Shown piece after piece: positions 11,236 to 22,061 of a stretch of DNA of 64,000 nt (the stretch's first letter is position 1; every line of letters begins with the position of its first letter). Position numbers and translations under genes: made by a program. This stretch comes from Armigeres subalbatus (Eukaryota; Arthropoda; Insecta; Diptera; Culicidae). A model generated the notes under the pieces. That model made no database searches. It was not told the origin of the DNA and was given only the letters and a program-made list of their open reading frames with translations. The stretch lies in NCBI RefSeq assembly GCF_024139115.2, contig NC_085141.1:391454632-391518631 (forward strand). Direction: 5' to 3'.

Positions 11236-12615
11236 GCACTGTGGTCGGATATCATGAAATCATGGCATTAATAAATAACCCCTTAGGGTTGCCTCATAGA
11301 AGTTTGGTGTCTTCCACAAAGTTGTTGCTTGATAAGTAGGCCTTCATATGGTGATCAAAATTTAGTTCGGAACTCTCCCGTAGGGAGGCGCTTCAGCTAA
11401 TTTTTTATATGAGCATGACAGGTTGATGGTGTCTTCTGCAAAGTTTGAGAATTTAGTATTATGAGAAACTCTTGCGAAGGAACCATCTTTGAAAAGGCTT
11501 TTGATTCTGAGATACAATGTCTTTTTTGTTAAAAATGTGCTTTTATTCCCAAAATTTGTTTTTTTTTTGTTTAATTTTGTATCTATGTACAATATTTATA
11601 TTCGCATTAACTTTCTGTATCCCAGAGAGTAATATATGGTAGGGTCTGACCCGATTTAATCGACAAACAACCTAAAAAATGTCTTAATTATTGTAAAATA
11701 TTTAAAATATATAGAAAAATCGTTTTATTTTCCCACCCCCTCCACATCCCACCGAGATTTTATCTCGGATAGAATCTTTGGGTTGTAAAGAATGAAATGG
11801 AGGGGAATTTGGTTGCAGAAACTTGCCGTAACTCTCAAACGAGCTACTTTTATTTGTTCAACTGAATGATTTTGCGCTCAATTTAACATATGCCACAAAT
11901 TTCTTGGATGCAGTCCTACCATTACTACCATTTATAATACCATGCAATAGAAATTTTCTGCTGGTACTATATTTTTCTTAAATAATAGTTGTAAACATTT
12001 TAATATTTATTTAACGTTGGCATACGAACTGTTTATGCAGAACATAATATAAATACAAAATGTTTTGTACATTAATCATCGAAGAACGTACTTATCTTTT
12101 TTCAGAACTAGGAGCTGTTTCAGAATTTCCGGTGATGTTTCATGATAGCCCATTTTCAACGATTTAGATCTTGAAGACGAAAATAGAATATCGCCAAATA
12201 TACTGACACCCGTTAAGAATATGGATAAAATCAAACCTTCTTGTTTCGAAATCCGTCCAGAGTGTACTAACTTTATCTTAAAGGGAACCAAATCTGTAGC
12301 GTCATTTAGTGATTTCTAAGCTAAATTCCAGACCAATATATTTTAAAATAATACTGCAAAATAACCAAAACGAAGCCCAGAAAGTTGTTGTGCTTTTTAT
12401 AATATGAATTTTACGGTCTACTTTGATTGAATAAGTGACAAGGTTTCCGTCAAATACATGCTGAACTAAATAAATATTAAGGCACTGTGGATGATTTACG
12501 GCAAATTTCTGCAACCGAATTCGCGTCCGTTACATTCTTTATAACCCAAAGATTCTATCCGAGAAAAACTCTAAGCGGGAAGTAGAGTGAGTAGGAAAAT
12601 AAATCGATTTTCCAT

Positions 12616-12638
12616 CATATTTTTGAAAATTTTACAAA
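12616..12638. repeat. 23-bp target duplication, left of copy 1
   Basis: It begins CATATTTTTGAAAATT and ends ACAAA; an identical stretch lies at 15354-15376. The first C may belong to the CA tail. Confidence 0.85.
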
Positions 12639-15353
12639 GGAGTTTTGGCTACACTGCCACGCGACGGTCGTTCTAGTTTTCAGTTCCGCAAAATACATAA
12701 ATTGTAGTGAATTACTTAAATTAAAATTCGGGTGAAACATGTAGATTCATTGAGAAGTGTCCAATATTAATACATATTGTGCAGATCAGTGATAAAATTG
12801 AGTGCACGGCCGAATAATAGTGTTTTTTCTTATGCATGATCGTACTTGTTTTTTTTTCCTACATCTACTTTCGGAAAAAGTATGTCAGTGTTGGCAGAAT
12901 GGAAACCGAACAAAAAAGTTCTCTAGATAGACACATAATCGTGCTTTAAAGACGTGAAAAACGGTGTGCATTCAATCATATCCGAAATTGAATATTGTAC
13001 GCGAAGATGGAAGAGGAAATCTGTTATATAAAACGGGTGTATGTTCAAGTCCAAGAGGAAAATCAGCAAGGAAGAGGAGAAAACAAAAAATCCCGGTGAG
13101 ATTATTCCATGATTATTCTATTATTATTCTATTATTCCATGTACCCCTATGTCGTAGCAAAAAAAAGTTTTTCCCTTGTCATAAGACGAGGCCTTGCGTT
13201 TGAGGTCGAGGTACGTATCTGTAAAGGTACAATTAAGTGGTGGAGTTGAGTGGGATTGTGCTAACTCGTCTTATGACAAGTGAAGACATTCCACTAAAAA
13301 GCTCAAAATAATTTTCTTATCAAAAAGTTTTTCTCCAATTGTCTCTTTTTACAATTCGTTTAGATATTGCTCTTAACATAATATAAATACCGCCCCACAA
13401 GATGCTGAGTCAGTAATAAACAAGCTATACTGGCAACTGCATTGCTTTTTGTTCCATTGCAAAGCGTCCCAGTTCCTAGTGCTCTGCCATGGTGTGGTTG
13501 TTTCTCAGTTTTCCCAACAGATGGCTACAAAATAAAAAAAGCTTTGGAAAAAGTACTACATAGCAGGAACTTGCTTTAGGAAGGAGCATACATAAACGAT
13601 TGAAACTATTCTTAGGTTTTATACCTCCGATTTTTGAGATATATGTTTATGTCCAATACTTCGATCTTGAGTTTCAGTACCAATCTGCGCTTAGGAGCAG
13701 AATCTCGAGTGTTGTTCAGTGCTAAGCTATAGAAACGAAAAATAGGATAGTTTATCCAGAGATGTGCGAATACTTGAAAATACGCTGAAAACTTGTAAAG
13801 TTTCCATCATTAGATTTAAAAATGCAAATATGAATAACCATACGATTAGAGCAAAAGAACTTGACGCCACACCATAGCTCTTCCGTGAAGTTGCGCGAAG
13901 GTTTAAATATTTCATATGAATTGTTTTATTTTTCATTCTGTTCATATATTTATAAGAGTCGTAGTCTAAATGGCTAATTTACATATACTATTCATAACAA
14001 TTATAACATTCGTTCTTTCAACGCAAGATACTTTCAATCTTCATTTTCAGGCTCATGGTTCTGTTACGATATATATTTGATATGGATTATTGTTACAGAT
14101 CAAACTCGATTTCTAAGTTTCTTTTCAGAAGCATATCTAATTCAACTTTCCAGATCCATTTGTTTTAGTGAGTTTGTTTGCTTACTATGTTTCAACGTTA
14201 TAGTTTATTTCAGATTTTTTTGTGTTGATGACTATTAAATACTGTAACAATATTCTACCAGCTTCTCATGCTTTTATGTTTGTTTGTACTCATATTTTTG
14301 TATCTTAATTTCTCAATTTCATGTTTTCATTTTTTTTAAATTTTCATATAGCAATTTTTATTCGTCTATGACATTAGAGTTTCTTGGTTCTTATTTTCAT
14401 GGTACCAAAGTTTCGTGTTTTCGTACTTTTATATATGTATATTATTGTATTATGTACCTTCATATTTTCATGATTTGACATTTTCATAGCCCACTACAAA
14501 ACATCCCAGGAAGGAAAGCTTCCAACCTGCCATGTAACCTTTATGCAGATGACGTCCCGGCACATGATCTGCTATCTGATACTAAACATTCAAAATAATA
14601 ATTAAATTCTTTACAATTTCCAGCTTCTTCTACAAGATGTGTACATCCTGAGTTAACTTCGGCTCCTAGTTGATGTTATATTCTACAAATATATATAAAA
14701 TTTGATATAATCTTTTATTATAATGTTATACATTTCACTACATATTTATATACAACTACCAAAATAAGAACTTAAAAAGAACGCGGTGCGTATGGTACGG
14801 TATCTCCTAGCATCCTTCAACCCCTGTAGATTCGTGATATGTACCATGTTGAAGTGACTACTTAAACACGATACATCTCGAAGAATCATCTCTGCGGCAA
14901 ACACAACGCAGTGAGCCTCAATATTGACAAGAAAAATTATTGGGCGTCATCTAACTCAATGATTTTCCAGGATGCTTTCTTTGTACTGGCTGCATTTGTG
15001 TTCGATTAGATTAGATGAGATTATCATAAATGCATTTTTTCATATTGATAGAGTTTATTACTAAATACGCGCCAGGATCAAAAAAAATTAAATTTTGATC
15101 CAGGAAGTGTGAATGCACTTCAGATATCCTTATGATATGTGGGTGTAATCACGCGGGGCTTATTGTACACGACTATAGCTTCGGAATGCTTGCGTTCTTG
15201 AAATGGGCTATAGGAGTTACAATAGAGCTATCACCTTCTAGCTCCCGGATCTAAGATTCTAGCAATTATATTAAATTTAAATAGTTGCACGAATATTCTA
15301 TCCATAATGCCACTGCCAGACAGTGGGAGTTAGATTGTAATAACACACACACA
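12639..15353 (+). mobile_element. 2.7-kb non-coding retroelement, copy 1
   Basis: It opens GGAGTTTTGGCTACACTGCC and ends in TTAGATTGTAATAACACACA with an (AC)n tail. It is nearly identical to 15960-18651. A 23-bp flanking duplication and a simple-repeat tail at only one end indicate target-primed reverse transcription, so I infer a non-autonomous LINE-mobilised element. No long open frame is conserved. A small frame at 13007-13099 starting MEEEICYIKRVYVQVQEENQ is present in both copies but shifts at an A-run. A 16-bp perfect inverted pair CTTGTCATAAGACGAG, at 13175-13190 and 13265-13280, frames the GGTACGTATCTG module shared with the short SINE-like family. The region 14280-14480 is a decayed TTTTCATAT-rich tract. 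Confidence 0.8.
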
Positions 15354-15376
15354 CATATTTTTGAAAATTTTACAAA
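15354..15376. repeat. 23-bp target duplication, right of copy 1
   Basis: Identical to 12616-12638, directly after the AC tail. Confidence 0.85.
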
Positions 15377-15936
15377 AATTAAGGCGTTCTGCAAGTTATT
15401 TCATGGTCCAATCGGCTCAGACACTACTATATATTACTCTCCGAGATGCAGATAAATTATGTGGTAATAAATATTTCACATAGATACAAAATTAAACTAA
15501 AAATAATCAAATTTTGGATATAAACTCACATTTTTTACATAAAATGCATTGTATCTCAGAATCAAAAGCCTTTTCAAAGATAGTTACTTCTCAAGAGTTG
15601 CTCAAAATACTGATTCTTGATTTTTGCTGAAGACATCATCATCCTGTAATGCTCATATAAAAAGTTAGCTGAAGCGCCGCCCTAGCGGTAGAGTTCCGAA
15701 CTATATTTCTATCACCATATGAAGGCCTACTTATCATGCAACAACTTTGTGGAAGACACCAAACTTCTATGAGGCAACCCTAAGGAGTTATTTATTAATG
15801 CCATGATTGAATGATATCCGACCACAGTGCTACGTGGTGCATGTTTAGAATCTATCCCAAACCTACACAGTATTAAAATGTTACAGCATATATGATGTAA
15901 CGAAAAGGCTCCGTTTAATTCGACTCATTTTTCCAT

Positions 15937-15959
15937 CACTTTTTAAAATTACAGGTCGT
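15937..15959. repeat. 23-bp target duplication, left of copy 2
   Basis: It starts CACTTTTTAAAATTAC and ends AGGTCGT; identical at 18652-18674. The single uninserted version is at 61390-61412 on the minus strand. Confidence 0.88.
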
Positions 15960-18651
15960 GAGGAGTTTTGGCTACACTGCCACGCGACGGTCGTTCTAGT
16001 TTTCAGTTCCGCAAAATACATAAATTGTAGTGAATTACTTAAATTAAAATTCGGGTGAAACATGTAGATTCATTGAGAAGTGTCCAATATTAATACATAT
16101 TGTGCAGATCAGTGATAAAATTGAGTGCACGGCCGAATAATAGTGTTTTTTCTTATGCATGATCGTACTTGTTTTTTTTTTTCCTACATCTACTTTCGGA
16201 AAAAGTATGTCAGTGTTGGCAGAATGGCAACCGATCAAAAAGTTCTCTAGATAGACACATAATCGTGCTTTAAAGACGTGAAAACGGTGTGCATTCAATC
16301 ATATCCGAAATTGAATATTGTACTCGAAGATGGAAGAGGAAATCTGTTATATAAAATGGGTGTATGTTCAAGTCCAAGAGGAAAATCAGCAAGGAAGAGG
16401 AGAAAGCAAAAATCCCGGTGAGATTATTCCATGATTATTCTATTATTATTCTATTATTCCATGTACCCCTATGTCGTAGCAAAAAAGTTTTTCCTTGTCA
16501 TAAGACGAGGCCTTGCGTTTGAGGTCGAAATACGTATCTGTCAAGATACAGTTAAGTGGTGGAGTTCGGTGGGATTGTGCAAACTCGTCTTATGACAAGT
16601 GAAGACATTCCACTAAAAAGCTCAAAATAATTTTCTTATCAAAAGTTTTTCTCAATTGTCTCTTTTTACAATTCGTTTAGATATTGCTCTTAACATAATA
16701 TAAATACCGCCCCACAAGATGCTGAGTCAGTAATAAACGTAAGCTATACTGGCAACTGCATTGCTTTTTTGTTCCATTTCAAAGCGTCCCAGTTCCTAAA
16801 GTTCTGCCAAAGTGTGGTTGTTTCTTAGTTTTCCCAACAGATGGCTACAAAATAAAAAAAGCTTTGGAAAAAGTACTACATAGCAGGAACTTGCTTTAGG
16901 AAGGAGCATACATAAACGATTGAAACTATTCTTAGGTTTTATACCTCCGATTTTTGAGATATATGTTTATGTCCAATACTTCGATCTTGAGTTTCAGTAC
17001 CAATCTGCGCTTAGGAGCAGAATCTCGAGTGTTGTTCAGTGCTAAGCTATAGAAACGAAAAATAGGGATAGTTTATCCAGAGATGTGCGAATACTTAAAA
17101 AATACGCTGAAAACTTGTAAAAGTTTCCATCATTAGATTTAAAAAAATGCAAATATGAATTATCATACGATTTGAGCAAAGGAACTTGACGCCACACCAT
17201 AGCTCTATTGTGGAGTTGCGCAAAGGTTTAAATATTTCATATGAATTGTTTTATTTTTCATTCTGTTCATATATTTATAAGAGTCGTAGTCTAAATGGCT
17301 AATTTACATATACTATTCATAACAATTATAACATTCGTTCTTTCAACGCAAGATACTTTCAATCTTCATTTTCAGGCTCGTGGTTCTGTTACGATATATA
17401 TTTGATATGGATTATTGTTACAGGCCAAAGATTTCTAAGTTTCTTTTCAGAAGCATATCTAATTCAACTTTCCAGATCCATTTGTTTTAGTGAGTTTGTT
17501 TGCTTACTATGTTTCAACGATATAGTTTATCTCAGATTTTTTTGTGTTGATGACTATTAAATACTGTAACAATATTCTACCAGCTTCTGATGGTTTTATG
17601 TTTGTTTGTACTCATATTTTTGTATCTTAATTTCTCATTTTCATGTTTTCATATTTTTTTATTTTCATATAGCAATTTTTATTCTTCTATTACATTATAT
17701 TTTCATGTTTCTTATTTTCATATTACCAAATTTTCATATTTTCATGCTTTTATATATTTATATTATTGTATTATGTACCTTCATATTTTCATGATTTGAC
17801 ATTTTCATAGCCCACTACAAAACATCCCAGGAAGGAAAGCTTCCAACCTGCCATGTAACCTTTATGCAGATGACGTCCCGGCACATGATCTGCTATCTGA
17901 TACTAAACATTCAAAATAATAATTAAATTCTTTACAATTTCCAGCTTTTTCTACAAGATGTGTACATCCCGAGTTAACTTCGGCTCCTAGTTGATGTTAT
18001 ATTCTACAAATATATATAAAATTTGATATAATCTTTTATTATAATGTTATACATTTCACTACATATTTATATACAACTACCGCGGTGCGTATGGCACGGT
18101 ATCTCCTAGCATCCTTCAACCCCTGTAGATTCGTGATATGTACCATGTTGAAGTGACTACTTAAACACGATACATCTCGAAGAATCATCTCTGCGGCAAA
18201 CACAACGCAGTGAGCCTCAATATTGACAAGAAAAATTATTGGGCGTCATCTAACTCAATGATTTTCCAGGATGCTTTCTTTGTACTGGCTGCATTTGTGT
18301 TCGATTAGATTAGATGAGATTATCATAAATGCATTTTTTCATATTGATAGAGTTTATTACTAAATACGCGCCAGGATCAAAAAAAATAAATTTTGATCCA
18401 GGAAGTGTGAATGCACTTCAGATATCCTTATGATATGTGGGTGTAATCACGCGGGGCTTATTGTACACGACTATAGCTTCGGAATGCTTGCGTTCTTGAA
18501 ATGGGCTATACGAGTTACAATAGAACTATTACCTTCTAGCTCCCGGATCTAAGATTCTAGCAATTATATTAAATTTAAATAGTTGCACGAATATTCTATC
18601 CATAATGCCACTGCCAGACAGTGGGAGTTAGATTGTAATAACACACACACA
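15960..18651 (+). mobile_element. 2.7-kb non-coding retroelement, copy 2
   Basis: It opens GAGGAGTTTTGGCTACACTG and ends TTAGATTGTAATAACACACA plus AC repeats. It differs from copy 1 mainly by homopolymer indels, scattered substitutions and one short deletion near 18080 (about 22 bp missing). The hairpin pair recurs at 16494-16509 and 16584-16599. The small MEEEICYIKWVYVQVQ frame starts at 16330. Different 23-bp target duplications show that the two copies integrated independently and are not a segmental duplication. Confidence 0.82.
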
Positions 18652-18674
18652 CACTTTTTAAAATTACAGGTCGT
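18652..18674. repeat. 23-bp target duplication, right of copy 2
   Basis: Identical to 15937-15959. Confidence 0.88.
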
Positions 18675-18938
18675 CGTTACCATGGAGCTTGTATTCAATA
18701 TTGCGTACAAGAAAAAGTTGGATGTAAAATTAAAGGCTATTGAACACAAAAATATAGGATCAATAATTTACATAGCGTGTAATTTTCAGAATTTTTAACT
18801 GTGTAGCTCTATCCATTTGCGTAGTAGAAATTATAATTTAGTAAACGGACACATTCATAGTCGGCTCTGAACTGTCAATATTCGGTTGAATATTAGTCAT
18901 TGAATATTTATGCACATTTTACAAATTGATAAATTATA

Positions 18939-19604
18939 GTTCAGTGCGTGTTGGCTCTTGTTTCGGACGGCAGAACGACCGCGCGATTTGCCGAAATTTT
19001 GTGTTTTGCATTGCGCGGCCGGTAATAAAGTGAATTCGCGAAGTCGAAGCAAATTCTGCTCTTCCCTCCTATGGGAAATCCCATTGCTATCTGTCAGAGT
19101 TTGAGTGAAACATGGCCGCCATCTCCTCCTCTCTGTTGCTCTACTGTAAAAACCCATAAAGAACTGTCATTGTTTGTGTGAAGAATTTTGCTTCGACTTC
19201 GCGCATTAGTTCAGTGCGTGTTGGCTCTTGTTTCGGACGGCAGAACGATCGCACGATTTGCCGAAATTGTGTGTTTTGCATTGCGCGGCCGGTAATAAAG
19301 TTAATTAGTTCAGTGCGTGTTGGCTCTTGTTTCGGACGGCAGAACGACCGCGCGATTTGCCGAAATTTTGTGTTTTGCATTGCGCGGCCGGTAATAAAGT
19401 TAATTAGTTCAGTGCGTGTTGGCTCTTGTTTCGGACGGCAGAACGATCGCGCGATTTGTCGAAATTTTGTGTTTTGCATTGCGCGGCCGGTAATAAAGTT
19501 AATTAGCTCAGTGCGTGTTGGCTCTTGTTTCGGACGGCAGAACGATCGCGCGATTTGCCGAAATTTTGTGTTTTGTTTTGTTTTTCCCTTAGGACGGTTC
19601 GTAA
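18939..19604. repeat. 99-bp tandem array with a stem-loop spacer
   Basis: The core GTTCAGTGCGTGTTGGCTCT starts at 19209, 19308, 19407 and (as GCTCAG) 19506, spaced exactly 99 bp. A fifth unit starts at 18939. Between it and the array, GCGAAGTCGAAGCAAATTCT (about 19036-19055) pairs with AGAATTTTGCTTCGACTTCGC (about 19182-19202). Because 99 is divisible by three, both strands stay open, giving 33-residue repeats that I do not accept as protein. It could be promoter or leader repeats of a retrotransposon; the family is not recognised. Confidence 0.75.
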
Positions 19605-19886
19605 GTAAATTGATGAATATATTTTATTACTTTTACAGCACATACTGTTATTGACAAACGCTCTATATTGTCGAATAGAGCTCCCTATTATTCACCTTTC
19701 CCACTAGCACAAATTTTCCTTCCCGAGACATCTACGAAGGTAGTATGGGTTCCCTGCATCTTCACTAGTAGATGTTGAACTAACATTCCTTCCCTTCCTT
19801 CCGTGATTGTAAGGACGTGGCCAGGTATACAACTGCTACTGTATAGGAAAAGGTACTAATCCCAAGTACCAATTTGCGACAATATA

Positions 19887-20170
19887 CAGTAGATTGCTCA
19901 ATTCAAGCTCTGTCTGTTGGGGGGCGGGTGTCGCGGGAGAGGGTTCTCTTCGTCGACTTCCCCTCATTTGAATGAAAGTGACAGGCAGGGAGTTTCTTTG
20001 CAGTTTATCACCTCAGAATGCAAGTTCGCATTGTTTTCTTTCGTTCTGAAGTCATAAACCACAGAGAGATCTGCTGCTTGTCACTTTTGTTTAAGGGAGG
20101 GGGGTCGACGGGGAGAATCTTCTCTTGCGACATTCGCCCTTATTCCGGATGGAGCTTGAATTGAGCATTG
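19887..20170. mobile_element. MITE, TA target, 284 bp
   Basis: Ends CAGTAGATTGCTCAATTC and GAATTGAGCATTG share GCTCAATTCAAGCTC in inverted order, with TA at 19885-19886 and 20171-20172. Inner blocks GTCGCGGGAGAGGGTTCTCTT and AGAATCTTCTCTTGCGAC are also inverted. Non-coding. Confidence 0.7.
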
Positions 20171-20881
20171 TATAGCCACCCACAATTTGTACAATCACAT
20201 ATGCTATGCTATGGTATGCTAGAAATTATAATTTAGTAAACATGCTTATAATGCCTGAAAGTTTTTTTCTTAAAAGGTTTTCTTGAAAGGTTCTTAATGG
20301 AAAAAAGGTTTCGTTCTATATATTTGCCACATGAACGAAATAGGCTGAATAAAAAGAGTATTAGTCGTTTCAAATTTTAAGGTCAATCATAAGATTAGGT
20401 TTTTTTTTAATTATTATACAACATCCGTCATTTTCTTTTTTTCTCAGATAGCCCCAGAGATCACTAAAGGGGTGCATGTAGCCTACGATGAGAACCGCTG
20501 TGATAGATGAAAATTTGTTTTTACTATGCATGTCATAGTTTCCTCAAGAAATGCTTGCTTACAGCAAACGCTTGCTCAGGAAATGCGGGAATTTTCTTTT
20601 CGATGCTTGTTTACAAAATCAGATACGCCATAATTGCATGGTTCCGATTTGTCAAGGTCGCTTTAATATCTCAGTGACCACACACCTAATTCTGTGTTCT
20701 GTAAATTTGGACTTTTTATGAAGACTTAAACGATGACATTCGCTATTTTAGTATTCTTCCTAAATTGTTGGTAAATTTGGAAATAATTTGACTGAGCACG
20801 TGCAGTTCGAAGTTTGAATGAAATCACTATGGAAACAGTAACTTTTACGGAAAACCGATCCGTAACGTTGGCCATTAGGCT
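20171..20881. other. No recognised feature
   Basis: No credible frame or repeat seen. Confidence 0.45.
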
Positions 20882-20885
20882 TTAA

Positions 20886-21107
20886 GGCTACTCTTGACGG
20901 AATCCAAGTTTAAAAGTGCTCGCGTTTTTGGGGGCACACCACTCGATACGGAAGCAACGGACAACTGTCATTTTGATTTTTTTCACGCATGCTGCGACGC
21001 AGCAAAGCTGAATCAACAAAAATGACAGTTGTGCGCCGCCTCTGAATCGAGTGGTGTGCCCCCGAAAACGCGAGCACTTTTAAACTTGGATTCCGTCAGG
21101 AGTGGCC
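20886..21107. mobile_element. Palindromic MITE with TTAA flanks, 222 bp
   Basis: TIRs of about 70 bp: GGCTACTCTTGACGGAATCC at the left and GGATTCCGTCAGGAGTGGCC at the right, then AAGTTTAAAAGTGCTCGCG and GGGGGCACACCACTCGAT in inverted order. TTAA is at 20882-20885 and 21108-21111, the target of piggyBac-type transposases. The superfamily is an inference from the TTAA alone. Confidence 0.75.
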
Positions 21108-21153
21108 TTAAAAATATATGAATACGTTGTCAACATAGGAATATTAGCAAGGG

Positions 21154-21369
21154 AATAGATTGTCTTGATAGAGTTCATAGATTCATGCAGAAAATATTGA
21201 ATCTTGAGACATTCAATTTAACACGTAAAATAATAGCATCTATATTACATTGCAACATATGATTGAATAGATTGTCTTGATAGAGTTCATAGATTCATGC
21301 AGAAAATATTGAATCTTGAGACATTCAATTTAACACGTAAAATAATAACATCAATATTACATTGCAACA
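21154..21369. repeat. Two-copy tandem duplication, 112-bp unit
   Basis: AATAGATTGTCTTGATAGAG starts at 21154 and again at 21266. The two units are almost identical through ATTACATTGCAACA, so the duplication is recent. Confidence 0.85.
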
Positions 21370-21370
21370 A

Positions 21371-21780
21371 TTAACTGTATTTTGGCTTAGGAAATATTCT
21401 GTCGCATTGATTTTTAATACACCCTGCTTGTCCTTGAGAATGCGCAGTGAAAAATTAGTTTCAGCACAGATAACAGATGTTGAGGCTGGCATCCCATAAG
21501 TGTGTAAACATCCGCAACCGTTAATTTAAATGTATTTTAAATTGGGACCGCGTTTGGCAATCGATTGGAGATGGCGCAAGAATCATTGTTATTGAACATG
21601 CAGCCCGATTGCGGCTGTCAAATGCATTGGCTGCGTTCGACGGTTGTAATTCAGCTGCATCCTTAGGTACTGCCGCAATCAGTTGAGTAGATGGCAGTAG
21701 TGGGCCAACGTATATCAATTCAAAAGTTTACACAGGATTTTCGATAAAATTTATTCTAGCTCCAATGTCTGTTATCTGTG
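21371..21780. other. No recognised feature (pre-insertion flank of the LINE)
   Basis: A 65-codon minus-strand frame at 21521-21718 shows nothing recognisable. Confidence 0.45.
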
Positions 21781-21793
21781 GTTTCAGGCTCAC
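21781..21793. repeat. Target duplication of the Jockey LINE, left copy
   Basis: GTTTCAGGCTCAC here matches GTTTCAGCCTCAC at 26025-26037 with one mismatch. Confidence 0.75.
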
Positions 21794-22061
21794 TCAGACC
21801 GCATCGTGCTTTCGTGCTGTGCGGTTCTTTCTCTCTTTGCGGAAGGAAGTTTTTAATACTACCCGAAGCTATTTTAATTTCAACGGTGCTTCTTAGCGCT
21901 ATTTGTACCCACTGATCCCGTTACGATCTTTGCAAGGACCCGTGCCTTCGTTTTACGTTGGACCCGTTTGCGGAAGTAAACTTCCGACAAGCGGTGGTAA
22001 TCCTGCAGGGACACCGTTGTGGGAAAAAACCTCTTAGAAGGTCACGTCTTCACGCTTAGCA

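Larger units (their letters stand above)
11236..15830. repeat. Long inverted-repeat element interrupted by retroelement copy 1
   Basis: The left arm, about 11236-11850, starts GCACTGTGGTCGGATATCAT. Its inverted partner is split: 12490-12638 lies before retroelement copy 1, and 15377-15830 after it, ending ATGATATCCGACCACAGTGC. Shared blocks include TTAATAAATAAC, GGGTTGCCTCATAGAAGT, AAGGCCTTCATATGGTGAT, CGGATAGAATCTTTGGGTT and TTCGGTTGCAGAAA-like text. Removing the insertion gives an element near 1.9 kb with arms near 600 bp. TAC abuts both outer ends and may be a 3-bp target duplication. The superfamily is not determined. Confidence 0.68.
15866..18803. mobile_element. CACAGT-ended MITE (223 bp) split by retroelement copy 2
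   Basis: The left piece, 15866-15959, starts CACAGTATTAAAATGTTACA; the right piece, 18675-18803, ends AGAATTTTTAACTGTG. TA lies at both outer edges (15864-15865 and 18804-18805). The reverse complement of 61296-61483 aligns across the join without the insertion. Non-coding. Confidence 0.78.

Noticed and set aside
14534..14600. NLYADDVPAHDLL peptide in both 2.7-kb copies, resembling an RT catalytic motif
   Set aside because: No other RT motif is found around it in any frame, and stops lie close by. Chance or a very old remnant; not enough to call a polymerase.
12639..18651. Interpretation of the two 2.7-kb copies as one tandem segmental duplication
   Set aside because: Each copy has a different exact 23-bp flanking duplication, and the intervening DNA belongs to two different older repeats.
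19178..19654. 158-codon frame with four 33-residue repeats
   Set aside because: The 99-bp unit is a multiple of three, and the minus strand is equally open; no signal or domain is visible.
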